This document shows positions 1 to 11,227 of a stretch of 64,000 nucleotides of DNA, in pieces (positions within the stretch are counted from its first letter, which is position 1; every line of letters starts with the position of its first letter). Both the position numbers and the translations under genes were made by a program. The stretch is from Ganoderma boninense (lineage: Eukaryota > Basidiomycota > Agaricomycetes > Polyporales > Polyporaceae). The DNA is taken from the NCBI GenBank assembly GCA_002900995.3, contig CM035315.1:1953826-2017825 (forward strand). Reading direction: 5' to 3'. Below the pieces are notes generated by a model. That model saw nothing but the letters and a program-made list of their open reading frames with translations, was not told where the DNA came from and searched no databases.

Positions 1-116
1 CGGCGCTTTAGAAGTGCACAGGCTGGATTTAAAAGCGCGTGTAGATCATCTTCCCTCTCATCTCCCGGCGAAGAGTGAACGATCTGCTGAACGCTAACTG
101 ACCTCCGCTCGTGCAT

Positions 117-1900
117 CTAGGCTTCACCGCTTCCGCCGTGACTACTCCCCGCACCACTCTCAAGCTCATCTCCTTGTTGCAGCGCTTGACCGCGGTCGTC
201 GCTGGATCTTGGCTCTGGTTCACCGGCCGTTTCCGGTGCTGCAGTCTCGCCCTCGTCTGCCACGGGAGACACAAATTGCAGCCCCGCGGAGACTTGTGAC
301 CCCATCGATGCAATGAAAGGAGGAAGCGTGCTATGGCCGCTCTGGGAGACTGTCGCGAAGTTGATGCTCAGCGAGGGTAACTCCGACGGCGATGAGGGGG
401 ACGCTCCTGTGCGATCCGCTCGGCGTAGGGCGCAGAGGAAGCGGCACGTTAGGATCGACGTCATTCTTTCGCAGAGTCAGCGGAGTAAGCAACGTAGAGG
501 AAGGGATGGACGTACGGAGAGACGACGGGGCCGACAACGTTGGCTGGGGTCTGGCATGAAGGTGTGAGCAGATGTGACGTATAATTGGCATGGATGAGGT
601 GTACCTGGAAAAGGCTCAGATCGAGGACATTCAGGACGGTGATGGCCCTGTGATCCGCGGTAACAACAAGAGGATACTAAGGGAAGAGCGATGAAATAAT
701 CTGAAGGGGTACTTGCATGAAATACGTGGTCCCTGTGCGAACGAGAATTGCCAAAGATCCTTATGAGCCCAAGGCCAATGTAGAGTGTCCGGAGTCCAGG
801 TACGCACCATTGTTGCAACATAATTCGGGTAAGAGATGGCCCACAGTGCAACACTCGAGGCTGTTCTCCGCATAGAATGTGCGTGTCTTGTACAACGTTA
901 TGAACAGCACGAGAAGTTCTCCGACAATCGAACAGATGTCTAGCTGCAATAGATACTGTGAGGGATTTAGTTATTCTCCTTTGCAAATATATGCACTCTT
1001 GGGGACGCTACGCACAAACTACACGGGACACCAGTGGATTGATCCATGCAACGATTGGTAAATATACATCCTAAGCTGAGAAGCTGACACAGTCCTTACT
1101 TATGTGCTAGCTGTAAAGGGAAGGAAGTAGAATTTGTGCAGTAGAAGGGCTTCGGTTGTATTGACATCTTTTGATCAGCGGCATTCAATACCTGACAGTG
1201 CCAGGCCGTTAGCAGTCAGGACACTTCTCCAGATTACGGCATCGCACATACCACTGCTCCTAAGGGTGGTATAGCTAGAAGTAGAAGCGTCAAGATCCCA
1301 ATGACTTTGTTTTGTAATAATGCATAGACGCGAATAGAAGAAAAGACTGAGCGAGAGACACCTAAGTAGTAAGATATCCCAGATCACAGCTAGAACAGGA
1401 TGTCTGTACTCACTAGCGGGGGCAACATCACCCAATAGACTCGCAATTATTTGGATTAGATTGACAGCTATACAACTGTAGGCAATTTGTGGTGAGTATG
1501 CCAGGTGCCATTGCTCAAAATAGACTAAGTACGTACGCCTGCCACAGGAATGTTAGTAATACACAATGAATAAAGAATGACACATAACACCCACCACTTC
1601 GGACATACGAAACACGGTCACTACTGAAAAAAGTTCACTGAACATTGGAGGATAGCGGCTCAGTCCGTAGAGCAGTGATGCAGCAGTGAGCCTGCGGCCT
1701 TTGGGAAAATCCCAAAACCAGTCTATCTCTTCGTCTAGGAAAATAAGCCAATCATAGACAAGAAGTGCTAGATGTAAATTAGAGAATGATCAGAGACCTT
1801 CCATGGGACCAAAGCTTCAGAACTCACCGAACACAGCAAAGAAGCTGTACTCCGTGACCAACCTTATTGGCGTGGACAATGGGGTTAACTGGAAATCCAT
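117..1900 (-). CDS. DUF6533-type multi-pass membrane protein
   Basis: No single open frame is long, but the spliced minus strand reads as a DUF6533 protein. Exon 1 (1900-1828, starting MDFQLTPLST) joins across a 60 nt intron (donor GTGAGT, acceptor TAG) in phase to an exon at 1767 that encodes LLVYDWLIFLDEEIDWFW, the family signature. Further exons encode a hydrophobic segment around NLIQIIAS, the RVYALL motif near 1316-1335 followed by a long aliphatic helix, and another membrane helix starting CSIVGELLVLFITLYKTRT (about 890-946). The last exon (about 464-117) begins with TSILTCRFLCALR, the usual final helix, then a Ser/Pro/Glu-rich tail. The family is common in agaricomycetes and has no known biochemical role. 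I infer roughly six to eight exons; exon borders between 1650 and 470 are uncertain, and the 600-760 part may be damaged. Confidence 0.72.
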
Positions 1901-2041
1901 GACGAGGTCACGGGCCCGCGTGCGAACACTTACAAATTTGACACGGCGTTGATAAGGGCGTGCCGGTACTGTGAGGCCATATTCAGCGATAGGGGGTGGT
2001 GCGGAGGACCAGTACTCGAACGGAATATATATGCAAAACAT

Positions 2042-3005
2042 CGGAATTGGAAAGTTCTACTACTTGATATACTTTGCGATGTGTCTGGATGGGGCCTGGC
2101 GGCGCGACGGGCGGTGGGATGGGAAGTGGCACCTTCGTCTCGGATGGCTCAACTACTTTTCGTCACATTCCACCGACGACCACAATGCGCTATGTCAGAA
2201 TCAAGTAGCATTGATAATGCACTGGATTTCCGTTGTAGGAGTGCGTCCCATCCTCTTGAACGCCCCGTAAATTACCTGGCGACGGTCAATCAGATGCGTG
2301 CCACCTTTCTGTTCTATACCTTGGACTTGACTACGTTGTGGTCTATCACGCTAACGGCGGGCAATACAGATGGTCCGACCACCTTTCCATCAGCGGATGT
2401 TGAGATACGCAGGGACTGCCACTGCGCGCATCCTGTGTAACGGCGTTGGTCATCCATAGTAAGTATATAAAATTCGACCTGAATTGAGACTCAATCCTCG
2501 TGCTTCTGTGGCTGGTGGTGACGACTGGCAACACATACCACCGTTCCGACTTTCACCGGGGATCTGACTCATATGAGACACTTCGATGATAACCTATGCT
2601 CGGTGAAAGGTCTGCAGCGTCGCATAGCATACAAAACTCTCATAGCAATGTCAACGACCTTGTACAGAAAAAAAGTTTTGAGGTGGAGGTACACACCTCT
2701 GTTGGATGGCGACGAGTAGATTCTAGACTCTGGTTCCTCTCGGCCTCGCCCCGCATGAATGACTCAGTGTTTAGCTTAGACTGCGAAGGCGAACCGGATC
2801 CAGCCGTCATCAGGAAGATTCGATTGTGGCGGCCGTCCAGGAGATGTACTCACCTGCCGATGGATGAGCTCGTGTAGGCCGACTAGAGATACGGTCAGCC
2901 GGACCCTTTCATGCGCATAGGGGATTTAGAATTAGTCTGACTACTACTCACGCTTTCCTTAAATTTCCAGGACCCATTAAAAGGGAGAACGTCCGTGAAT
3001 CCGTT
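2042..3005. other. intergenic, no gene recognised
   Basis: This stretch lies upstream of the DUF6533 gene. The open frames on both strands (for example plus strand 1949-2440) show no recognisable domain, splice signals or codon bias. Nothing functional can be supported beyond a likely promoter for the minus-strand gene near 1900-2100. Confidence 0.5.
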
Positions 3006-3046
3006 ATTATCCCGTTATCCCGGGGATAATGGGATAACGGGATAAT
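3006..3046. repeat. perfect 16-bp palindrome built from TTATCCCG units
   Basis: The arm ATTATCCCGTTATCCC (3006-3021) is exactly complementary to GGGATAACGGGATAAT (3031-3046), with a 9 nt spacer that itself contains GGGATAAT. Each arm is a direct duplication of a TTATCCCG-like unit, so the whole is a nested repeat able to form a cruciform. An imperfect GATCGG/CCGATC inverted pair follows at about 3047-3067. No open reading frame crosses it. It could be a transposon-end remnant, a protein-binding site or a replication-related structure; nothing here decides between them. Confidence 0.75.
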
Positions 3047-3067
3047 GATCGGTCGAGACCCGATCGG

Positions 3068-4725
3068 CCGGCCGCCTGCCTTATTCGCTTCAAAATCACT
3101 TTCTTCGAGTTTGCGTCTGCCATTGAAAAAGTAAGTATGATGAACAAGATCTTATCGGTCAACCAGTCCACTCTCCACCAAATAACTACTTCTTAGTACT
3201 CAAATCTCCTGGCACTTTCTAGTTTGCAGGTTGTTGGGCGTGCGGCTTGGCTGGGCTCCGAGTCGGGCGCCCCCGGCAGTGGAGTGCAGCGCAGCCAAAT
3301 GAAAAAAAACCATGAATTCAACGAGGCGAGTGGTACGCAGTATGCGTGTAAGCTACAACATGGTGCTACTCCAAGGAATAGATTAAGGGTTGGATGGCGG
3401 GTTGCTAAAAAGAAAACACTGGGTAGCGTAAGTAGTACGCATGTGAGCAAGTTACGGACTCGGAGCTGTGAGACCACCGGCCCGGGGGCGTGTCTCACCT
3501 GCAGGCAGGGTGCGGGGGCAAGGAGCTACCTCGGACTGAGACTCCCGCCCAGCCACTGCACATGCTGGCAGATTCGACTTGCAAAAACTCACATTTGAAG
3601 CTGATGAAATTTGAGATGACTTGATCATTTCAGTCATCCACTGATATCTGGGTAGCAAAATGCAGGGACACTCAGTACAGTGATGCTCAGCACAGGCTCA
3701 GCAGTCCAACCTGGAGGTCATCTTGAGCGCGACCATGATGAGTGCTCGATGGCTGATAAGTACAATGTTGAGTTTGCACTCATCACAAGTAAAATATTTG
3801 ACCATGTGCACGAGCATGAGCTGAAGCAACTGAGGCTCATGAAGTAGAAGTTCTGTTAGTGGGCCGGGGGGCTTGAGTATGTATCCCATAGTGCAAAATT
3901 CAATGTGCACTATGCATGAGAAACACAGGTATTAACCAGATCAGTGGGCAGCATTGACTCGCTCAGGGGCAGTCCTTACTGTGATATCATGGCAGACACT
4001 GGCACTACTTAAGAGCTGGTAGTACAGCGCTCAACTTGAATGCCGCTCCCTAGTTATAGTACTATCTGTAGATTAGGTTTCAAATTGACTAGTTCTCTAT
4101 GGACAAGTGCGAGAACCTCTGTCCGTGTGTGAACACAGTTCTACGATGCGCAGAGGTGCATTTGCCCAGACCCCAAGTCGAATTGTGACTGAGTTGAGCG
4201 GCGAGCGGCGCCGACGTCTGAGGATGACACCGGAAGGGGCCGGATCGGGTATGCCGGACATGCCGCGCGGGCGCTATCCCTCGGGCGCTATCCCAGGGAG
4301 AGGGAGAAGGGGATATTCACGGAAGTACGTACTCTTTGTTAAAAGGCGAAGTTTTGCTCCAGCGTCGTGTACTGCAATTTCGTCGACGCTACACTGCATC
4401 AGTTTCCTCGGACAAAGACAATATCGATTCACTAGGATGACAGACGGGACGCACGATGCAGTACTGAAGAACTAAACCAGATCGCTGTCTGCAAGGCTTC
4501 GCAAGTGCAATAAGCGAGCGGAGTGGCAATGCACCCGGTCGGCGCCCCAGTGTTCACCAGTGAAAAGTAGGACCCAGTCCACTGCGGTCTTCGTGCTATT
4601 GAATCATGGACTCTAGGGGCAGGAGTACTCCAACTCAACAACTGTATCCATTGAATTGGTCTGTGGGGCTACGTTCGGTGGGTTGCAGTTCGAGGCCGAC
4701 GTGCACCGTGGCCATTGCCTGGAGT
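3068..4725. other. gene-poor stretch with small repeats
   Basis: I see no credible coding gene here. Visible structures are a 9-bp stem (CATAGTGCA 3887-3895, TGCACTATG 3906-3914) and a 13-bp direct repeat CGGGCGCTATCCC (4268-4280 and 4282-4294). The open frames are short, overlap on both strands and match nothing I recognise. Confidence 0.45.
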
Positions 4726-5450
4726 TCAATTCGCGGCTTCTTCCCCCATACTAAGCACTAATGAAAGGAGCATTGTCTCTCCGACAGTGCAACCGTGGAA
4801 GATCTCTCCCAGATCTATCTCAATGTCCACGATCCTGGGTCCGTGCCTCGTCTTCGTCGAATGGGCGACTTCTCCGCAAACCATCCAGCGACATACCGGG
4901 GGAAGCTCGCGAGACAAACTAGGAAAGCTACCATCGGCGTTGTAACCCGCCTGGGAAGAGATGTCGTTCTCTTGACCCTCGCCTCCTCGTCTTCCAAAGC
5001 TCTCACAGCGGGTCGGGATCACCGCCGCGGGTCCTGATGACGACGGAACGTCATTCTAGATGGGCGGCTTTAAGAAGGCTCAGGTGAGTGCATTTGAGGC
5101 GTGTCATCTGGAAATTTGTGTGGAGCGTCATGTTCCGCAACTACGGTCGCTGCACCATACAGCGTGAGCCACATACCTGAGGCAGTTCCGCACGGAAAAA
5201 GTAACCATTTATCTCTCCCCACCAGCTGAAAATATGGTGTATCACGTATGAGCAAGATTGTGTTGCAGTGAAGAGGGGACTGACGCCTAAAGGAGATACT
5301 GGGAGTGTTTGATATTCGACCTCGGGGTCGGGCCACTGCGAGAGGCTGACATTTGACCATCCATGAGTCTGAAATTCCCAGGTCTTGCACTCCGAGTGGG
5401 GTATACCACACATGTATTTCTCCGTCGTCGTTGCCGTCGGCATTAGTTTG
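4726..5450 (-). pseudogene. possible gene remnant, minus strand
   Basis: Two minus-strand frames look protein-like. One (about 5443-5180) contains PDPEVEYQTLPVSPLG and IFSWWGEINGYFFRAELPQ, followed by a GTATGT donor and a CCAG acceptor about 67 nt later, after which an in-frame stop appears. The other (5022-4726) contains PRIVDIEIDLGEIFHGCTVG. The aromatic-rich style recalls the C-terminal halves of agaricomycete F-box proteins, but I cannot identify the family and the two pieces do not join in one frame. It may be a decayed gene or two unrelated frames. Confidence 0.25.
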
Positions 5451-5713
5451 GAGCTCAGACAAAAACAAGGACGAAGGTGGATGGGAGTGGGAGGAGGGGA
5501 GGGAGAGCGGCGGCTGTGCGCCTAGAAGGGTCGGGTTACGTAAGGATGTCCTGAACGTTTTTTGGAGGAGAGGGGCAGGCGGCGATCCTCGTTCCCCTCC
5601 GCGTCGTGCTCGACAGCACCCTCGTCCCCGACGCGGTCTATACCACCCCGGCACCCTCCCAGGCTCGGCAGACGACTCGACGACCCCTTTCTTCTCGCTT
5701 TCCTGTCTCCATC

Positions 5714-8700
5714 ATGGCCTCGGAGTACAGCAGCCCGCCCCCGGAACCCCGCCCGCAGCCCCATCCCTACCTCCACGAACCCCTGCTGTACGTCTCCAAC
5801 CTTCCGGCGTTCGTGAGGGACGAGGATCTCGCGGTCGCTTTCCAGTCGTGCGCTCCGTTCCGGCCGAACATCGCTCGGGATGGGTCCAACCGACCGTTGT
5901 CGGGGACGATCGAGTTCAAGTACCTGGAGAAGGGTGAGTGTCGATTTTGATTTCTGATTTTGAACGTCTTCCTTCGAATCCTGGCTGCGAGGGGCCTCGT
6001 CGTGATCTAGCCGGCGTTGGGACTCCGAAGTGGCAGGATGAGCATGTGAGATGAGAGGTTTCGGGGCACGATGGGTGCGTCGCCACATGTCGCGACGGGG
6101 CAGCCTACCTCCAGGCCTGAAGGCCATCTCGGCCTTTATTCGTCGTTCTCCATCTCTATTCTCCATCTCTCTGCTCCACCTCATGCTTTTCCTGCTGCGA
6201 CGCCTATCCCACCCACCAGAGAGTTTGGACTGTCACGCCCCCATGTATTCTCCATTTCATCGTGCTGGCGGGCAAGTGTTAGGATGACTTCCATTCTCCA
6301 ATCCGATCTATTGCTTTGTCCCAAAACTTCTTCATCCTTCGCCCAACCTTGTACCCTGTCGTAACATTGCGTCTATGACACGATGTACGGTCTGTGATCA
6401 CCGTTACTTGAATCCTGGCATTCGAACTTTCAACCGTCTCTGAGATCGTACATCATGATGTCAATCGTCCGCATGAACGATACGGAGCGGCGGAGCAATC
6501 TCTGTGGTTTTACGTCCAATGTTTGCGCGGTGATCGTATGGCTTGCGCCTCTTTCGCTCGGAGACTCTGGTGCTGCTCTGCAATGGGTGGGACTGGGGTA
6601 GATCTAGAATGGCCGACAGCTGACGGGCTTGGCGAAAGTCTATCAACCCGTGGGCACTTTTCTTCTGGAGAGTATGTCGTATTTGCTGCAAAAGTACCTT
6701 TAAATTGGGTGTGTTTGGTCTCGGCTTGGGTTATGTTGGTATCATGACTGCTATAATTTTCGTGAACTTGTCGATGGCGACAATCCGTTCGTATCTTGGA
6801 TCACTCTTATGGGCAGCCTCGTCGAGGAGGGTGAGCGGCTTTACGACCGTCACTTTCACTTCGCTAAATTGCTTCGCGAACCTTGTGTCACATCAAAACC
6901 CCTCCACCCAACGTGACGCTAATGGCATTTTTACAGCGGAGAAAGCACTGGCCACGCTGCAGGGTCGTCCGGTACCCAACCAGCACCAGAATGTTCCCCT
7001 CACGCTCTCTCCATACCCGTCTACGACACCGCCAACGCCGTTACCCCCTCCTAATGCCTCCCCACGACTTGTGAAGCAGCTTCCACCAGGATACACTGAT
7101 TCACAACTTTATGACCTCTTCCGTCCATTCGGCGCCCTCGCTTCGGTGCGCACCCAGGCCCCATTCGGCAAGGATACCGGCGTGATCGAGTTCTGGAGAG
7201 AAGAAGACGCGCGCGAAGCAGAGGAATCCATGCATTGTGCCGACGTCGAAGGCCAGAACATTGTTGTCCAAATATACCAGCCCCGCCGTGCTGGTGCGAT
7301 CGTGAGCGAGTTCTCACCCAATGCGCCATCGTTCGTGCCCAGCGGCTCTGTGTTCCCATACCCAGCCCAGGTATGTCGCGTGGAGAGTTGCTGCACGAAT
7401 AGGGCTAGATGATCATTCTTTAGTATTCCCCGCCTCGTCAATCCCCCTACATTGGACCACGTCAACAAACCGTATTCATCCATGGCCCCGGACAGCAGGT
7501 GCAGCTGGCTCCCCTCAGCGGACCGGGATCTACGAGCCACAGCGGGCTCATCGACCCTTGCAACCTGTTCATCAAAGTAAGCTTGATTTTTATGGGCCCT
7601 ACATCCGACGTAATGACCACTCATTCACCTTATTTCAGAACCTAGATACTTCAATCGACTCGAATGGACTCTTCACGCACTTCCGTCAGGTAGGTCACGT
7701 CTATCTCCTCGGGATTTCCAGGCTGATCGACTTTTCCCATCCCAGTTCGGACAGATTGTCAGGTAAGTTGCGTGACGGCGAGCGTATGTGCTCGAGTTAA
7801 CCCCTCGCAGTGCTCGTGTCATGCGTAATGAACAAGGCGACAGCCGTGGCTTCGGCTTCGTGTCCTTCCAAACTCCGGACCAAGGTAGTTCCGTTCGTAA
7901 TTGAGGCTTACTCGCCATTCTGAACAGATATAAATGCAGCTGCCGGTGCGATGAACGCAATGAATGGTGTTACTTTGGGCTCGAAACAGCTCGTCGTTCG
8001 TCTGCACGAACCGAAACAGCTCAGACAGGAGAAGCTGGCTCAGCGCTTCGGCGGCCACAATGGGCACCCTCGCAGCAGTAGTGGTGCAACGAGTCCTACA
8101 GCGAGCGAGGCTGGCGAGAGTTATGCAGGCTGGCCAAGCCCGAGCAGCCATCCCGCCGTTCTGGGATCCCCAGTGATGGGACACCTTGACCGGCCAGATA
8201 GGGCGCGTCGCAGCTCTGGTAGCTTCTTCCATGTAGGTCTCGTTTTCGTTTGCTGTGTAGTCATGGACTCACAGGATATGCTAGGCTGCGCTTTCCGGGA
8301 CACTCAACCTGCCCATGCGTTATGATGACCTCTCGGCGCTGTCGCCTGTTGTCCGAAAAGAGGTGCTTACTGGCGAGCTCAGCAGACGGATCAAGAATAT
8401 GGATGTGGTCGCTAGCGACGAGCTGGAATCAGTCGTCCAGTCGATCGTCGGACTTTCCCTCAGCGAAGTTGTGCAAGGTATTCAAGATCCGTCTAAGCTG
8501 TCGGAGCAGGTGCAGACTGCGAAGAAGTCGTTGAACTACTCGAAAGGCTCGTCGCCGGCGCCTCCCTCTCCATCTCCCGCCGCTTCGCAGGATTCTCGTC
8601 TTCTCGACATCGGCCCGAACGCGACGGCGTCGGCCCCAGATCACCCCTCCACCCCGCTCTCCATGCCGGCGACGCTCTCCACGCCTCCGCGCACCGAATC

Positions 8701-9557
8701 TCCGTCGGGCTCGGTGTCGACGCCTCAGTCCGAGCGCGATCGCATGCAGGCAGCCGTCGCCAGGCTGGAGTCGACCCAGATCACGGACCTGACCGACCTT
8801 CTCATGTCGCTACCCAAGCGAGAGCGCGCCATGTGCCTATTCAACGTCGAGGTGCTCCGCGCCAAGATCGCAGACGCGAAGCTCGTCCTCGAGGTCGACG
8901 AGACCGAAGAGCAGACCCCGGCCGTGCAGACCGTGCCCGTTCCGCAGACCCCGCCCCAGCAGCGCAAGGTGTCGTCGATGTTCGACTCGCCCCAGACCCC
9001 AGACCTGTCCTCCCGCGGACCGAGCGCTGCGGCGAGCCCGACGCCCGCGACGCCGGGCACGGCCTCCGGCGCGGGCAACGCCCAGGTGCATACGATCGCG
9101 ACGCTGGCACGCCTGCCCGCGTCGGAGATCATCAGGCTCGTGAACTCGTCGTCCGTAACGGGTCTGCCGCTCCCCAAGGCGGACCCTATGGTCGTGAAGG
9201 CGACGGACGAGTTCATCGACGGGCTGCAGGACAAGCCGATCAACCAGCAGAAGCAGCAGCTGGGCGACAAGCTGTGCGTGTTTTGTTTGTGTGCTGTTTG
9301 TGTGGGGTTGTGGTGCTGACGCTGTTGGTTTTCTAGATGGCGTGTCGTGAAGGCGTTTGGTATCAAGGGCGCGGTGAGTGTTGTTCGGTCAACCACGAGT
9401 GGACATGCATTTATGTACTTGGTTTTGCTTCCAGCCCAAGATCACGATCGCGCTGTTGGATCAGGATGACCTCCGTCCGCTTGCACACCTGATGAACAGC
9501 TACCCGTCCGTGCTCAAGGAGAAGGCACTCCTCGTTCAGGCTTCACAGGCGAAGTAA
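5714..9557 (+). CDS. rrm4: Rrm4-like RNA-binding protein, three RRMs plus MLLE domains
   Basis: Ten exons agree in phase: 5714-5933, 6937-7370, 7424-7576, 7639-7689, 7746-7762, 7811-7884, 7928-8232, 8285-9273, 9337-9373 and 9435-9557, giving 800 residues. RRM1 lies at about residues 25-97 (LLYVSNLPAF), RRM2 at 116-188, and RRM3 at 263-345 with a clear RNP2 (NLFIKNL) and RNP1 (GFGFVSF). The C-terminal half holds MLLE-like helical segments at about 430-500, 570-622 (DLLMSLPKRERAMCLFN) and 722-796, separated by Ser/Pro/Thr linkers. This order and length match Ustilago maydis Rrm4 (about 790 residues), which carries mRNAs on moving endosomes through MLLE binding to the PAM2L-containing protein Upa1. 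Function here is inferred from architecture. The alternative is a divergent poly(A)-binding protein, less likely because the RRM arrangement is 2+1. The first intron is about 1 kb. Confidence 0.85.
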
Positions 9558-10446
9558 TCGGTCACATCGCATTCAACGGTCCTTGTTCTTGTCCTATCTT
9601 AGCGGTCTCCCTCAACCTCTTTTCTTCCTTGTTTGGCTTCCGCAATGCTCCCAATCCGATGTCTTCAAGGTCCTATTCCCAGGACGTCCACCGTAGGCGA
9701 GTGCCTTCTTCCGACATACAACGCCCTCCCTTTGATCGCAGGCTTTCCAATCCCCTTCCATCGTCGCCCCAGTCTCTACAGTCTAATGGAATCCCTGCCA
9801 TCATCCTTCAATGTTACACACGCTACCCCTCTTGGTTCCGTACCCTCCAATCCTTACACATTACGATGTACATTCCACGACACTTGATGCACGTCTTGCC
9901 GCCCCACGTTCTGCGTCCGTCCTGCGGTGATCCTTCTGTTCTTCCATCCCCTGCCGTCACACCGAGGTTTCTCCGCAGCCGCTCGCGTCCTTACCACCCC
10001 GCTATCCTCGCACATATACGCCTGTTCTCCTTCACGACCGTTGATGACCGATACAAAGGCTTCTCTTCTTTGTCTTGCTTTTCTTTTTTCTTTTCCTTTC
10101 CGTTCACCTTTTCTCCTCTGCCGTACCTACTGCTGTACATCGCGACTCTCAGAAATGAAGAACATCGAGTCGCATGGTGCAGCTGGTGGAGGACGACGGG
10201 CTAAGTTGATGTCCTCGACATCAGGTACCAAGCCCTATAAGATACATCTGTTCGCCGTCGCTAGCAAAGTGAGCAGTAAGACGTAGTAGTGCAAGTTCAG
10301 CCTGAGCAATTGCTGCGAGTGGAACTGTCAGGCGCTCGGTGTGGATCATGTGATCGTGAGAGTATTCGATGCCGGCATCAACTTGGCCAGCGATGGCTTG
10401 CGGTGGCTCGTCAACTGGTCACTGCAACGCTCAGTAGTACTTACGC
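9558..10446. other. 3' flank of rrm4-like gene and intergenic
   Basis: The stretch is pyrimidine-rich (about 9590-10140), as expected for a 3' untranslated region and a following promoter. No coding region is supported. Confidence 0.5.
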
Positions 10447-11227
10447 ATGTCTGCCATGGCCACCACTTCATCCCAGCCAGATGCTGCTCATTACTCCAAC
10501 TCAGGGCACTCAATTTCTTCCGCCTCTGGCTCCGATTCCAATTCCCTGACAGCAAGCGGCCAGACCTCCATTCCCTCCGGTCCTCATGATGATCCCTCTG
10601 TAGCTCATCCAGACCCAGGTAAGCCGCTTGTGCCGTGCAAGGAACCCATGAGGGACTTCAAATGGGGGGTAAGTCGTGAGCTTCCTGCATTTCATACGTA
10701 GTCCTCAAATGACGTGATCCTGGGTCACTCAGGGAAACCTCGTCCGCAAAGCGCTACCCTTAGGCACCATTCCCCGCTGGCTCGACCCCTCCCGTGTGGA
10801 CGTCGCAGAACCCAGCAAACTTCCCTTGTGTTGGTACGGAGTACCTTTCGAGCGTGATCTGATCTACCCCTACTTGGCGCGCATCGGCCTCGCCAGCTAC
10901 TACAAAAGGGAGCTACTTCGTGCCAAGCCGGGCGACCTGGACGTGTTCCGCACCTGGGCGAACATGGAGAAGTGGTTCAAGAGGCTGTCGGGGATCAAGC
11001 TGGACCTGAACCTCGTGTGGGGGCACCCGACTCCCATCCTCACGTTCTTCTCAAATCACGAGCTTCTGCGCATCACACAGGAGCAAGTGTATCGGATCGA
11101 CGACTTGCTGGAAGATATCGGTTATGATGGGGATTGCGAGTTGATGTGGTATCTTGACCGTAATCTGAGTGTGCGTCCTTGAGTTTTATTGTTGACCGAC
11201 TTGCTTCTGACAATTGCACAGTATTAA
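10447..11227 (+). CDS. tandem-family protein, copy 1 (unknown function)
   Basis: Three exons in phase: 10447-10668, 10733-11170 and 11222-11227, encoding 221 residues. Exon 1 is a Ser/Pro-rich low-complexity head ending in PMRDFKWG exactly at the splice site. Exon 2 (438 nt) is the conserved core, with LPLCWYGVPFERDLIYPY, GDLDVFRTWANMEKWF, LDLNLVWG, LTFFSNHEL and LMWYLDRNL. Exon 3 supplies only Tyr and the stop codon. The start MSAMATTSS was chosen because copy 2 starts in the same way (MSATTCS). There is no signal peptide or membrane helix. I do not recognise the family; the acidic, aromatic-rich fold looks soluble and intracellular. It is adjacent to copies 2 and 3 in the same orientation. 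Confidence 0.82.

Noticed and set aside
1949..2440. 163-codon plus-strand open frame opposite the DUF6533 promoter
   Set aside because: It has no domain, no splice-supported extension and unnatural composition; it lies antisense to a supported gene start.
3006..3046. Homing-endonuclease target or integration site
   Set aside because: It resembles the I-SceI site only in the GGGATAA core; no endonuclease or intron is nearby.
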